Virus record (IMG/VR): IMGVR_UViG_3300025137_000040
Span: 1 to 59,043 of that record
Strand: one strand, 5' to 3'
DNA from: a virus
DNA length: 59,043 bases
Positions 27,164 through 35,214 of the stretch are shown piece by piece; positions within the stretch are counted from its first letter, which is position 1; the number at the start of each line of letters is the position of its first letter. The translations under genes were made by a program, and so were the position numbers. The notes below the pieces were generated by a model. The model saw only the letters and a list, made by a program, of their open reading frames with translations, was not told the origin of the DNA and did no database searches.

Positions 27164-27430
27164 CTATTTTTTGGTCTGAGTATTAAGCTCCTCTCGATTA
27201 GCTTCCTCGGAGTGCTCGAGTGCTTTGAACAAAACACTCCAGCGTATCTCCCCATCGGAAGTAGAGTAGATGTCTGCTTCCTCTGCGTACTTTAGTGCAT
27301 GAATGTATGAACTGTTGTTCGGGAAGGCTTTTAAAGCACCTCTCCGAATGATGTCCTCCAATTCCTTTGCATCGTATTTCGCATCAATAGTGATGCTGAT
27401 ATCCATTTTAATTCTGACTTCTTGTTCCAT
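27164..27430 (-). CDS. Small unknown protein
   Basis: 88 residues, acidic, no family recognised (ISITIDAKYDAKELEDIIRRGALKAF start). ATG 27430 directly follows CTAACCAACTAACCA. The stop is followed by the CATATG-containing gap. Confidence 0.55.
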   Translation of the reverse strand: MEQEVRIKMDISITIDAKYDAKELEDIIRRGALKAFPNNSSYIHALKYAEEADIYSTSDGEIRWSVLFKALEHSEEANREELNTQTKK

Positions 27431-27441
27431 TGGTTAGTTGG

Positions 27442-27696
27442 TTAGTTGTATTTTTTCTCTATCTCTGTCTTCCAGTCTGATGCTGCTCTCCACCAGGCCC
27501 GAGCGTGCATGGGTGGGTTCTCTACTGTTCCCTCCTTTATCCCGTCTAGGTAATCCTCGAGCGGAATGGAGGAGACTTCCTCCGCTACTTGGTAGATGGC
27601 TTCGATCGCGAATAGCTGCCCGACGGCCCCTGCTTTGCTGAACTCGCAGACCCGGGTCAGGAATTCGACATTGGTTTCTCTTTCTTTGGTTATCAT
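27442..27696 (-). CDS. Small unknown protein
   Basis: 84 residues, helical with conserved-looking Trp residues near the C-terminus (ARAWWRAASDWKTEIEKKY). No family is recognised. The leader AACCAACACACCAACAT precedes ATG 27696 with no Shine-Dalgarno. Confidence 0.55.
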   Translation of the reverse strand: MITKERETNVEFLTRVCEFSKAGAVGQLFAIEAIYQVAEEVSSIPLEDYLDGIKEGTVENPPMHARAWWRAASDWKTEIEKKYN

Positions 27697-27711
27697 ATGT
27701 TGGTGTGTTGG

Positions 27712-28104
27712 TTATGAGTAAGAGTTTAAATCTTCCCAGTGCTCACGGATTCCTAGTATCACGGAGACGATTCGCTCTCGCTCTACTAAATCCATAGGTG
27801 TGATATGGACTTTGGTTAGGATCTCCTCGTATCGAATCCATTCAGTCCGATCAATGTTTGGATCACCGGATGCCTTACGCCGCTTAGTTGTTTGCTTTGT
27901 GGTAACGACGCACGAGCTATTTACATCTGCGCGTTCCGCCAGATCCTTCAGTCGAAACGTACTTGGTTCGCGACGAAGGCCCACCCATCGAAGAGCTATG
28001 CTGCCCCCGTCCTCCGGGGTAAGCGTAGCTTCCAGTGCGCGGCCCTTGTCGTTTGTAATCTCAGGCACTCTGCGAGTGACAGGCTTATCTAGATTGGTTG
28101 CCAT
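27712..28104 (-). CDS. Unknown 130-residue protein
   Basis: Mixed charge, with a beta-rich first half and a basic central stretch (TTKQTTKRRKASGD); no family recognised. Its leader carries AACCAACACACC and ACCAACAAACAAACCAAC before ACTACTACT and ATG 28104. Confidence 0.55.
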   Translation of the reverse strand: MATNLDKPVTRRVPEITNDKGRALEATLTPEDGGSIALRWVGLRREPSTFRLKDLAERADVNSSCVVTTKQTTKRRKASGDPNIDRTEWIRYEEILTKVHITPMDLVERERIVSVILGIREHWEDLNSYS

Positions 28105-28144
28105 AGTAGTAGTTGGTTTGTTTGTTGGTTCATTGGTGTGTTGG

Positions 28145-28360
28145 TTAGGGTCTGTAATTGCGGTGACTAAAACGCCCAGAGGGAGAGTGATGGGTCACCT
28201 GTTTGTAGTCGCACCCAGAGCGTGGGTGATCGTCAGGAATCAGGACTAGCTCCCCGTCCACAACGGCGGCTCGTTCCTCGTTGGTCAGTCCGGAAACCCA
28301 GCGGTAAGGCATCGAGCCTCGACCGTGGATTCGACCTGTTTTGCTTATGATATTTGCCAT
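28145..28360 (-). CDS. Small basic unknown protein
   Basis: 71 residues rich in Arg, His and Gly, no family recognised. It is one of the few genes here without the A/C-rich leader; the 21 nt upstream are AT-rich (GTATTTTTAATC before ATG). Confidence 0.5.
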   Translation of the reverse strand: MANIISKTGRIHGRGSMPYRWVSGLTNEERAAVVDGELVLIPDDHPRSGCDYKQVTHHSPSGRFSHRNYRP

Positions 28361-28381
28361 GATTAAAAATACAGTTCGGGG

Positions 28382-28618
28382 TTATCCTATTAAACTGTCG
28401 CGACCGCCGTCAGAGAAAGTAACCCAGTGGCGCTCTTCGGGGCGGTAAGTATAGTCATCTTTTTCTTCGATACCAAAACCAGTTAGGTCTTTGTTCACCA
28501 CGCAATTCCTTAGGTATTCAAGTATTTTATCAAAGGCTTCATCCTCTGTTTCTGCTTGGAACCAATCGTGGAATGTAACAGTGAAAGTTTTTTCTTCGAT
28601 ATTAGGTTTCTTCTTCAT
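28382..28618 (-). CDS. Small acidic unknown protein
   Basis: 78 residues; TFTVTFHDWFQAETEDEAFDKILEYL resembles the beta-alpha start of small phage proteins of unknown role. Leader CTAACCAACACACCA precedes ATG 28618, and this leader lies within the end of the upstream gene (overlap 17 nt). Confidence 0.55.
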   Translation of the reverse strand: MKKKPNIEEKTFTVTFHDWFQAETEDEAFDKILEYLRNCVVNKDLTGFGIEEKDDYTYRPEERHWVTFSDGGRDSLIG

Positions 28619-28814
28619 TGGTGTGTTGGTTAGTGTTTAAGAGTTCCTCTTGCTCCAAGATTTTTAGAGTCTTCTTGATCTCAGCAGTCACCTGCGAGAC
28701 AGACCCGAAAAACTTGAATGAGGTGGACGGGAGGTTAACTTCCCAAGGGTGATCTTGCCCTTCCTTTGTTGCTTCCCCGATACCATCGGGTGTTTCTATC
28801 GTAAACGACTGCAT
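28602..28814 (-). CDS. Small unknown protein
   Basis: 70 residues, no family recognised. The final codons NTNQHTNEEET contain the A/C-rich leader of the next gene, so coding sequence and leader overlap. Its own ATG 28814 follows AACCAACTAACCAACAAACC. Confidence 0.55.
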   Translation of the reverse strand: MQSFTIETPDGIGEATKEGQDHPWEVNLPSTSFKFFGSVSQVTAEIKKTLKILEQEELLNTNQHTNEEET

Positions 28815-28860
28815 GGTTTGTTGGTTAGTTGGTTAGGACTCAGGACCCGTGGCTAAGGGT

Positions 28861-29112
28861 TCAGGAGAAACAGTTAGCCTTGAGTGCTGCGAAGAACTCG
28901 TCGAGGTCATCGAAATGTCGAGTCTCACTACGGAACAGTGAACCTACGGTGACGTAGTATCTTCCGAGGTTGTCCCGTCGAGCCTCTACACTCACCCCCT
29001 TTCCTCTATGGAAGGAGAACAAGATAGGTAGTCCCTCTATTTCCTCAGGCTGATCGTCCCAACTCTTTGGTTGTGGTTTTGATTTCTTTGGTGTGTTGGT
29101 TTGTTTGTTCAT
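28861..29112 (-). CDS. Small unknown protein with leader-like first codons
   Basis: 83 residues; the body (GLPILFSFHRGKGVSVEARRDNLGRYYVTVGSLF) looks beta-rich. The leader has ACCAACAA units then ACACCA before ATG 29112, and the first codons (NKQTNTP) repeat the same A/C-rich sequence, so the repeat array crosses the start codon. Confidence 0.55.
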   Translation of the reverse strand: MNKQTNTPKKSKPQPKSWDDQPEEIEGLPILFSFHRGKGVSVEARRDNLGRYYVTVGSLFRSETRHFDDLDEFFAALKANCFS

Positions 29113-29139
29113 TGGTGTGTTGGTTTGTTGGTTTGTTGG

Positions 29140-29478
29140 TTATTTAATCGTGATTGTCTTCCCGACGATGGAGAGCCTTTCAGCTCTGTGGATAGGAACT
29201 TCGGTATCCTTTAGAACAAAGGACGAGAACTTATATGGGTCGTAGGTGACAGCTGCACCTGCGGTGAGGGGTGTCTCGACAAGATCTCCTATGATGTATG
29301 CATGGACATTCTTCCGACCCTCTCGCAAGACCCTTTGCCTACCAGCTTCGCTGACTTTAAAGGCGACGTTATCGAGGTGGGCTTCAGGCATATACTTCCA
29401 AACACGCCACCCCTTAGGGCTTTGGGTTTGGACGGAGAGACATTGACGGTGGAGGTTGTAATATACCCGCACTTTCAT
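29140..29478 (-). CDS. Unknown 112-residue protein
   Basis: Beta-rich start (MKVRVYYNLHRQCLSVQTQSPKG) and no family recognised. ATG 29478 is chosen because the in-frame extension upstream would translate the A/C-rich leader and half of the hairpin repeat at 29507-29541. Confidence 0.55.
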   Translation of the reverse strand: MKVRVYYNLHRQCLSVQTQSPKGWRVWKYMPEAHLDNVAFKVSEAGRQRVLREGRKNVHAYIIGDLVETPLTAGAAVTYDPYKFSSFVLKDTEVPIHRAERLSIVGKTITIK

Positions 29479-29493
29479 TTCGATTTGTTTGGT

Positions 29494-29552
29494 TAGTTGG
29501 TTAGTCGATTCACCCATACGCAATCCGCATATGGGTGAATCAAATTTTGTTT
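29494..29552 (-). repeat. Hairpin repeat, copy 1
   Basis: A perfect 12-bp inverted repeat: 29507-29518 (GATTCACCCATA) with 29530-29541 (TATGGGTGAATC), loop 11 nt containing CCGCATA, flanked by AAATTTTGTTT. It has a second copy at 30187-30243 that differs by one base in each arm, both changes preserving pairing. It lies after one gene's stop and before the next gene's leader on the minus strand. The weak T-run on the plus side could also make it a plus-strand terminator, but no plus gene is present. Confidence 0.85.
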
Positions 29553-29557
29553 AGTGC

Positions 29558-29953
29558 TTAGATAGCACCACTCAGAGTAGAGATAACCTCCGCTACCTTC
29601 TTGTTCGGGAAGCTCTTCTTTTCACTGTCGAGGTAGATGTTCTCTAGATCGTGAGTGTCTTTTACCATCTCCCAGAGTGCGCGGACCACTTCGACTATCT
29701 CATCTGTATCGATAGGGCGAATCGCCATGAAGTCGTAGGTCTCGCCTCGGAATGAGTAGCAGTCTCCGTCTCCGTATCTGACTTCTTCCCAGATGTAGTC
29801 ACCATGCTCATCGGAATCTGACGCGATCTCCATGTAGTTCATCGAGGCATCTTCACTCCAGAAGATCTCGAACCAGTGGATGTTTATATGAAGGCCGTCG
29901 CCTGGCTTCTGTTCTTCGTTTCGGAACTCTATTGTTATTAGTTTTGGGTACAT
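29558..29953 (-). CDS. Acidic unknown protein
   Basis: 131 residues, strongly acidic with many Trp, Tyr and Phe (INIHWFEIFWSEDASMNYME). No family is recognised; acidity suggests a possible DNA mimic or inhibitor (speculative). The leader contains CTAACCAACAACTAG, and the gene ends 17 nt before hairpin repeat copy 1. Confidence 0.55.
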   Translation of the reverse strand: MYPKLITIEFRNEEQKPGDGLHINIHWFEIFWSEDASMNYMEIASDSDEHGDYIWEEVRYGDGDCYSFRGETYDFMAIRPIDTDEIVEVVRALWEMVKDTHDLENIYLDSEKKSFPNKKVAEVISTLSGAI

Positions 29954-29962
29954 AATTTATTT

Positions 29963-30178
29963 CTAGTTGTTGGTTAGGGTTTGTGCCTCGGCAATAGCGG
30001 CTTTCACTTCTTCAAGAAATTGATCATCAGTATCTCGGAAGTAAGGCTTTCCGTTGAAGAGCCACGCGACAACGGTTCCGGTTTCGTTTTCGTCGTTGGT
30101 CTGCCACCCATCAAGGTGGACCACTCCGTTCTCGTCTATGTACTCATATCGGATTTCTTTGTATTTAGGTTTCTTCAT
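29963..30178 (-). CDS. Small unknown protein
   Basis: 71 residues (MKKPKYKEIRYEYIDENGVVHLDGW start), no family recognised. ATG 30178 is chosen for the same reason as the 29478 gene: the upstream extension runs through leader and hairpin repeat copy 2. Confidence 0.55.
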   Translation of the reverse strand: MKKPKYKEIRYEYIDENGVVHLDGWQTNDENETGTVVAWLFNGKPYFRDTDDQFLEEVKAAIAEAQTLTNN

Positions 30179-30186
30179 GGTTGTTG

Positions 30187-30243
30187 TTCGGTTAGTCGAT
30201 CCACCCATACGCAATCCGCATATGGGTGGATCAAATTTTGTTT
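30187..30243 (-). repeat. Hairpin repeat, copy 2 (compensatory change)
   Basis: 30198-30209 (GATCCACCCATA) pairs perfectly with 30221-30232 (TATGGGTGGATC) around the same 11-nt loop as copy 1. The T-A pair of copy 1 is a C-G pair here, a compensatory double change. Flanks (AAATTTTGTTT and GGTTAGTCGA) are also shared. Both copies precede small genes of the array. Confidence 0.85.
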
Positions 30244-30249
30244 GGACTG

Positions 30250-30594
30250 CTAGTCCAAGAACTCTGTTGGGTTTACTTCCTGGATGTCAGAAGAACGCGG
30301 CTTGATCTCATGGTCAGGCATAGGTTCCTTGGACATAATCAGGTTTGTGATGCGGGGCATAAGCCAACCCGCTATGGGAGCGAGGAAGGGGGGAGCCGCG
30401 TCGAGTTGTTTATACAGCTTGAGTAGGGCTACCCTAACAGGGCTTACCTCCATGCAGACAAAGTCTGTGACGTGGCATCCCACAAAGAACTCTCCAGAGG
30501 AGATGGCCTCCAGAATTTCTTCATGGCTTTTGTATACAGGTAGTGTGCGGTAGTTGTTTCGACCGCGTTGGTAGGTGATGTAGTATTGGTTCAT
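30250..30594 (-). CDS. Unknown 114-residue protein
   Basis: No family recognised; MNQYYITYQRGRNNYRTLPVYKS start and a central IAGWLMPRITNLIMS stretch. ATG 30594 follows three ACCAACAC-type units. The in-frame upstream ATG 30621 would translate these as HQHTNTP, so it is rejected. Start overlaps the TGA of the upstream gene. Confidence 0.58.
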   Translation of the reverse strand: MNQYYITYQRGRNNYRTLPVYKSHEEILEAISSGEFFVGCHVTDFVCMEVSPVRVALLKLYKQLDAAPPFLAPIAGWLMPRITNLIMSKEPMPDHEIKPRSSDIQEVNPTEFLD

Positions 30595-30914
30595 TGGTGT
30601 GTTGGTGTGTTGGTGTCCCATTTATTCCTTAGGGTTGGGAAGACAAAGGCTAGCCAGTAAGGGCAGTATTCAAAATCGTAACAGCCCATTTCATCTCGAG
30701 CGTCCTGTTCCATATCGTTCCACATCTCTTCCATTGCTACCGCTAGCTCGTCGAGTATGAACAATCGACATGCCCATATACCTTTCTGCTCTTGCATTGT
30801 ATCCATGAATTCGCGGAACTCTTCTAACCCTGTTCTACCATCATGGCCCAAAGCCCATGTCTCCGTTATAATCATGGCAGATAGTGCGAGGTCTTGTTCA
30901 ATTATGTTTGTCAT
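30591..30914 (-). CDS. Unknown 107-residue protein
   Basis: Helical, acidic, with a Trp/Tyr-rich C-terminus. Its last codons (DTNTPTHQ) are the leader repeat of the next gene read in frame. Unlike its neighbours it has a recognisable Shine-Dalgarno (TAGGAG) before ATG 30914. Confidence 0.55.
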   Translation of the reverse strand: MTNIIEQDLALSAMIITETWALGHDGRTGLEEFREFMDTMQEQKGIWACRLFILDELAVAMEEMWNDMEQDARDEMGCYDFEYCPYWLAFVFPTLRNKWDTNTPTHQ

Positions 30915-31245
30915 CTCCTATTAATGTTATGGTTTGTTTAATGGCCCACGCCAGGGCTCTAGGTGATTTGGCGCAGACATGTTGTAGGTCCTCATGGACT
31001 CTCCAAACATGTGGCATCGAACTGGATATAAGACCGCGCCGATAGGCAAGAGAAGCTGTCTTGCTCCCATCCCCACAGGTCCGGTTCCAGTGGTATAGCA
31101 AGTAGTAGCAAGGTGTGGAGCAGGAATGTGGCCTGGCTGTAATAAACTGAATATCAAGATCAAACACACCAGTTCGGGGCGGCTCTTTAATGCAGCTTAA
31201 AACCAATTCAATTAGCCACTGTTTAGTTAGTCGAGGGTCTTTCAT
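30898..31245 (-). CDS. Unknown 115-residue protein downstream of the VWA gene
   Basis: ATG 31245 overlaps the VWA gene's TGA and has a GGGAGGTGG Shine-Dalgarno inside that gene. Segments HSCSTPCYYLLYHWNRTCGDGSKTASLAYRRG and LARRCP-like Cys/His residues are visible, but no family is recognised. Coupling suggests cotranslation with the AAA+/VWA module. Confidence 0.55.
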   Translation of the reverse strand: MKDPRLTKQWLIELVLSCIKEPPRTGVFDLDIQFITARPHSCSTPCYYLLYHWNRTCGDGSKTASLAYRRGLISSSMPHVWRVHEDLQHVCAKSPRALAWAIKQTITLIGDDKHN

Positions 31246-32441
31246 GCAGCCACCTCCCGCATGTCTAACACCTGTCCGAATGGGTACTCCGAACGTCCGA
31301 AGTTGACCCATAGGGTTGGGTAGTTAGAAGACTTGGGGAAGGTGCCATACCCGTCAGTGAAGTAGATGATCGCCGAGCACTGAGGGAAGTTGTTGTCCAC
31401 CCAGTCGAAGGCAGGGCGGAAGTCAGTGCCCCCTCGACCCTTTGCTTTAAGCGGAACTTCGCTACCAGAGGAGAACTCCTCAGCATTAGCAACCTCGGTG
31501 TCTACGTCGAGCACCCAGAGTCGCTTGATGTTGACATCGTCCATCGCCTGTTGAATCTCTCCAATCATCTGATTGAGGAGATCCCCACACATGGACCCCG
31601 AGGTGTCTTTGACAAACACTAGACCATCAACCGAGGGCGACAAGAAGGACTCGAGGTAGAGACCATCCTCCAGAAAGCGGCGGTCGAACTGATCCTCGGA
31701 GACTTCGCTAACTGTGAGGTCGCGGACGAATTGAGATAGGATCGCCTTCCAGTCAAGGACAGATTCAGAAGGGGAGATCTTCTCAAGCAGTCCACCAGGG
31801 AAGTCTCCCTTCAGCTTAGCCATCTGTGTTGCTTGGTGGGATATTCTCTCCCACTTATCTTCACCTTCACCAGCGACTGACTCATCACCTTCGCCTTCGC
31901 CTTCGCCTTCACCAGCAACTGACTCATCAGCTTCGAATCCGCCGGGGCCGTTGCCGTCCCCATACTGTTCTTCGAAACCCTCAGGATCAGCTTGCTTCTC
32001 CTGCATGAGTAGGTTGTAGATCCTCTCCTCACTCTCATCAGAGAACTTACCCCCTGCATCGAGCCCACCTGGTGGCAGTTCAATAATACCGTACTGCCTC
32101 TTGATGGTTAGGAGAATGTCATTAATGACATAGTCACAGGCGATGTTGGCCACTTGCATGTCCATGCCATCTCCACGAAACCGCTTCAGGTGAAGTAGGA
32201 ATGGGTGGAACATCTCATGGAGTAACAGCCCGAGCTTTTGCGGCATGCTTAGCTTGACCCAGTAATTAGGGTTTACCCACACCGTGTAAGCGTCGGTGCA
32301 GGCCGTGTCCCCGCGCTCTGTGGACAGCTCATACTTGAGGCTGTCGAGGGCTCCGAGGAACACATTGAGTCCACTGTGTAGAGCAACAATGTTGAGAGCC
32401 TGGCTGATGTCGTTAAAGAATTTATCTTCCGAATAACTCAT
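31242..32441 (-). CDS. VWA-domain protein with HExxH motif (DUF2201/CoxE-like)
   Basis: 399 residues. LLLHEMFHPFLLH (His75-Glu76-x-x-His79) is a zinc-protease-like motif. An acidic Gly/Glu linker (about 165-200) carries imperfect repeats. The C-terminal half has a VWA domain with the MIDAS start FVKDTSGSMCGD and later GRGGTDFRPAFDWV and IIYFTDGYG. Paired with the AAA+ gene at 32457, it matches MoxR/VWA chaperone systems that remodel or activate protein targets. The protease activity and the substrate are not known. Leader AACCAACACATCAACAT precedes ATG 32441. Confidence 0.75.
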   Translation of the reverse strand: MSYSEDKFFNDISQALNIVALHSGLNVFLGALDSLKYELSTERGDTACTDAYTVWVNPNYWVKLSMPQKLGLLLHEMFHPFLLHLKRFRGDGMDMQVANIACDYVINDILLTIKRQYGIIELPPGGLDAGGKFSDESEERIYNLLMQEKQADPEGFEEQYGDGNGPGGFEADESVAGEGEGEGEGDESVAGEGEDKWERISHQATQMAKLKGDFPGGLLEKISPSESVLDWKAILSQFVRDLTVSEVSEDQFDRRFLEDGLYLESFLSPSVDGLVFVKDTSGSMCGDLLNQMIGEIQQAMDDVNIKRLWVLDVDTEVANAEEFSSGSEVPLKAKGRGGTDFRPAFDWVDNNFPQCSAIIYFTDGYGTFPKSSNYPTLWVNFGRSEYPFGQVLDMREVAA

Positions 32442-32456
32442 ATGTTGATGTGTTGG

Positions 32457-33542
32457 TTAGTTGATTGAGGCAGTAGCCGAAGCAAGTACTGAAGCTGCAA
32501 GCCTTTGAAAGTACTTGTTATTCAACAGGCTTGGGCTCTGGACAGCGATTGTCTTGGCGACGAAGGCGGCGTAGTGGGAATTGAATCCACTGTCCCCAAG
32601 CCTTTCAGTGACCCGGATAACTGACTCGAGATTCTCATCGTCGGCGCGGCCAGCTAGCTTACAGGAGATGATCATCTTGAGTGTGCGATCCTCAGGGATA
32701 TCGCACCCATCTGGATCCGCCAGGAGGTTGTCGATTGACCCCACGCTGTTATAGATCTTGATGAATTCATCGAGCGCTGCCGCAGCCTTGGCTCCGATGC
32801 AACCCTGGATAGCGGCTGAGGCTACTCGACCGAGGCTAAGGTCCCCAGCAGAACTCTTCTGCATCTGGTAGTTGATGACGTTGCCAGCCTCTTGCAAAGA
32901 ACGGAACGTCGGCACATTACTCTGTCCATCGAACTTATCGGGGTCGAAATCATAGGCGACGTGGTTCGACTCAAGGAATGCCAGAAGCATGGGGTAACTA
33001 CCCGACTCCTCCAGCATACGCTTGTATCCTGCCATATCGGGGAGGACATAATACCAACAGAAGCGGTTGGCTTGAGCTATACCAAAGCGTTCAGCATGCG
33101 ACCGTGTCCCTGCGCCATTACCCGCTGCCACAATAAAGGTCTGTTCTGGTAGCTTTTTATTGCCCACAGACCTGTCATGGGTGATCTGCATTTTGATCTT
33201 CTGCATCGCTGGTGGACACTGTAGGGCTTCATCGAGGTGCACCAAATGCTGCCCGTCGGTGAGGTGACAGGGAAGCTCTTCGGTTACTGCGTAACACGCT
33301 TTGCCCTCCTCCTTGTCGAAGTAGGGAAGCCGAATGTCACTCGGGAGCTGGTTCGCCAAGCGGCAGTCCCAATATTGTAGGCTGTGGTCATCAGCATACT
33401 TTTTGATCAGGAACGATTTGCCTAGCCCTGCATCCCCCTCGAGAAGTGGTACGATGGTTGACACTCCACTGAATTGTTGCTCGTGGTGCATCTCCAGAAC
33501 TTCTGGAATATCGTTTGGTGTAATGGTTTGTTTATCTCTCAT
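32457..33542 (-). CDS. MoxR/CobS-like AAA+ ATPase
   Basis: 361 residues. Walker A is GDAGLGKS (residues 36-43) and Walker B is HLVHLDEA. A sensor-type FIVAAGNG follows, with an Arg-bearing ANRFCWYYV region. MoxR-family ATPases act as hexamers with VWA partners; the VWA gene follows 15 nt downstream. The first codons (RDKQTITPN) are again A/C-rich, and the leader is AACAAACCAACTAACCA. Confidence 0.78.
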   Translation of the reverse strand: MRDKQTITPNDIPEVLEMHHEQQFSGVSTIVPLLEGDAGLGKSFLIKKYADDHSLQYWDCRLANQLPSDIRLPYFDKEEGKACYAVTEELPCHLTDGQHLVHLDEALQCPPAMQKIKMQITHDRSVGNKKLPEQTFIVAAGNGAGTRSHAERFGIAQANRFCWYYVLPDMAGYKRMLEESGSYPMLLAFLESNHVAYDFDPDKFDGQSNVPTFRSLQEAGNVINYQMQKSSAGDLSLGRVASAAIQGCIGAKAAAALDEFIKIYNSVGSIDNLLADPDGCDIPEDRTLKMIISCKLAGRADDENLESVIRVTERLGDSGFNSHYAAFVAKTIAVQSPSLLNNKYFQRLAASVLASATASIN

Positions 33543-33583
33543 TGGTTAGTTGGTTTGTTGTTAACACGGGATTGTCCCGCCCT

Positions 33584-33619
33584 GCCAGCATATGTGGTAG
33601 GGGAACCGCATATGCTGGC
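33584..33619. repeat. Intergenic hairpin built on CATATG
   Basis: 33584-33597 (GCCAGCATATGTGG) pairs with 33606-33619 (CCGCATATGCTGGC) with one G-T mismatch around an 8-nt loop. Just upstream CGGGA-TTG-TCCCG forms a second small hairpin. It lies between the DUF3150-like gene and the AAA+ gene; there is no T-tract, so it is a processing or regulatory structure rather than a standard terminator. Confidence 0.6.
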
Positions 33620-33627
33620 GCGGCGAA

Positions 33628-34512
33628 TCAAAGCGCCATGGTTGACAAGATCGAGTTGGCAGTCAGTGCCGCCTCCTTCCTGGCCTCGGGGGATTCCTTG
33701 AGGACTTCAACGTCCCAGGCTGAAACCCTCTCAGCTTCGGCACACAGCTCGAGAAGCTCTTCATCTGGGGCGACCATCATCTTGGGTATCAAGCCCACCA
33801 CTTCGCCGATGTTATCGACGATCGAGCTATACATCTTCTTACCCACTGGCCCCTCCTCGTAGGACTTCATCTTCGAGGTGAAGTTCTTCAGCACCTTTCC
33901 GAGACGCTTTCTAAGCTGGCCCTGAGCTTCGACGGTGGCCCCTTCGATGTACTCACGGGCTGACTCCTGCATGGTTGACTTGAACTGGTCATTGAGGTGT
34001 TTCAAGTTCTGGACGTTGGCTGGATCAGGGAATGGATACTGGTGGTAGTCAACTCGGATCCGGTGAGCTACCTTCTCCTTGGTATCCAACCAGCGGTTCT
34101 TGGGAACAACCAGCGACCCAGTGCTGATACTCCGGAACCTGTCCTGTGAACAGGGGAGGATTTCTCCCTCATACCTGTTAACGAAGTCTTGCTTGAAGGC
34201 GGACCACTCGCTGGAGATCTTCTGCCACTCTTCTTGGAACTTAAACATGACGGCTGTGGGTAGCACTGTGTGTGGCCCGATCCGGATGACCAGGCAGCGT
34301 GGGCTGTCTTGGTCAAAGATCTTTCTTGCCTCACTCTCCGCTTTGCGGAGGGGCTCGGTGTATTCCTTGGGGATCAGATCATAGACACCTTTGGTGACTC
34401 GGCTGTCGATACCTTGGGCTTGGCCAATGATCTTACCCACCTCTTTCGCTTGCATGGTTGGTGCGTAGCGGTGGAAGGACACGTTCAGTGCGATTGCATT
34501 TTCATTAATCAT
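33628..34512 (-). CDS. DUF3150-like protein of the AAA+/VWA module
   Basis: 294 residues. The AIALNVSFHRYAP start, the KNRWLDTKEKVAHRIRV segment and the helical second half resemble, from memory, DUF3150 proteins, which in phages commonly sit beside MoxR and VWA genes. Its place directly upstream of the AAA+ gene supports this. Function unknown; it may be the module's adaptor or substrate (inference). Confidence 0.62.
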   Translation of the reverse strand: MINENAIALNVSFHRYAPTMQAKEVGKIIGQAQGIDSRVTKGVYDLIPKEYTEPLRKAESEARKIFDQDSPRCLVIRIGPHTVLPTAVMFKFQEEWQKISSEWSAFKQDFVNRYEGEILPCSQDRFRSISTGSLVVPKNRWLDTKEKVAHRIRVDYHQYPFPDPANVQNLKHLNDQFKSTMQESAREYIEGATVEAQGQLRKRLGKVLKNFTSKMKSYEEGPVGKKMYSSIVDNIGEVVGLIPKMMVAPDEELLELCAEAERVSAWDVEVLKESPEARKEAALTANSILSTMAL

Positions 34513-34575
34513 GGTTGGTATTTCTAGTGGTTGGTTTGTTGGTTCATTGGTGTGTTGCCATTTGCCGCTGTTGGC

Positions 34576-34845
34576 TCAGTCATAGTTTTTGTCAGAGAGT
34601 TGATTTACCTCGGCTGCTAGCCCTCTGGAGTAGCTCTCCATTTCCTTTATCCGCGCCTCGAGTAGCACGCTCTTGTTGTGCTGCTGCACCAGCTGACTCT
34701 CTAGCTCAAGCTGAGCTATGCCATTGAGCCGATCGGCTAGCTTGTAGGCGGTGCTGGCGGTGACTTGAGCGCTCAACTTAGCAACAGGAGAACCGTCGCG
34801 CATAAGCAGAGCGTGGGTGTCTAGGTCGTAGATGTAGTCTTCCAT
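34576..34845 (-). CDS. Small coiled-coil protein
   Basis: 89 residues with a helical, heptad-like region (residues 30-85: LNGIAQLELESQLVQQHNKSVLLEARIKEMES). No family recognised. The leader lacks the A/C repeat and instead has ATACGCGGATATAT. Confidence 0.55.
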   Translation of the reverse strand: MEDYIYDLDTHALLMRDGSPVAKLSAQVTASTAYKLADRLNGIAQLELESQLVQQHNKSVLLEARIKEMESYSRGLAAEVNQLSDKNYD

Positions 34846-34863
34846 AATATATCCGCGTATGAT

Positions 34864-35136
34864 TTACTTAATAGAATTGAGGTAGCGTTGGGTTCCCTCA
34901 AGGTGGTAAACCTCGAGCTGTTGGCGAAGCCTTTTGTGCTCGCGGGTTCCCGGGCAATGCTTTCTCCACTCGCTGCTTATACGGTTGTAGCTCTTCACAA
35001 ACTCACCCGGGGGGAGGTTGCTTACGTGCTGTTCAGCCGCAGCAGATACACGTCTGGGTCGGCTGGTCTTGATGAATGTAATTGCGCCGACAAGCAGGGA
35101 CGCACCTCCTAGTATAATGATAACAATATCAGTCAT
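34864..35136 (-). CDS. Small N-anchored membrane protein
   Basis: 90 residues; an N-terminal hydrophobic anchor (IVIIILGGASLLVGAITFI) is followed by a basic soluble tail. It might modify the host envelope or be a superinfection factor, but nothing in the sequence proves this. The leader has several ACCAACxx units. Confidence 0.6.
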   Translation of the reverse strand: MTDIVIIILGGASLLVGAITFIKTSRPRRVSAAAEQHVSNLPPGEFVKSYNRISSEWRKHCPGTREHKRLRQQLEVYHLEGTQRYLNSIK

Positions 35137-35214
35137 GGTATTTTGTGGGTTGGGTTGTTGGTGTGTTGGTCTGTTGGTGTTCAGTAGATTAGTAATATGC
35201 CACCCGCATATGAT

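Noticed and set aside
29479-29523. Longer start for the 29140 gene
   Set aside because: It would translate the A/C-rich leader and part of the hairpin repeat, which recurs in a non-homologous gene at 30178.
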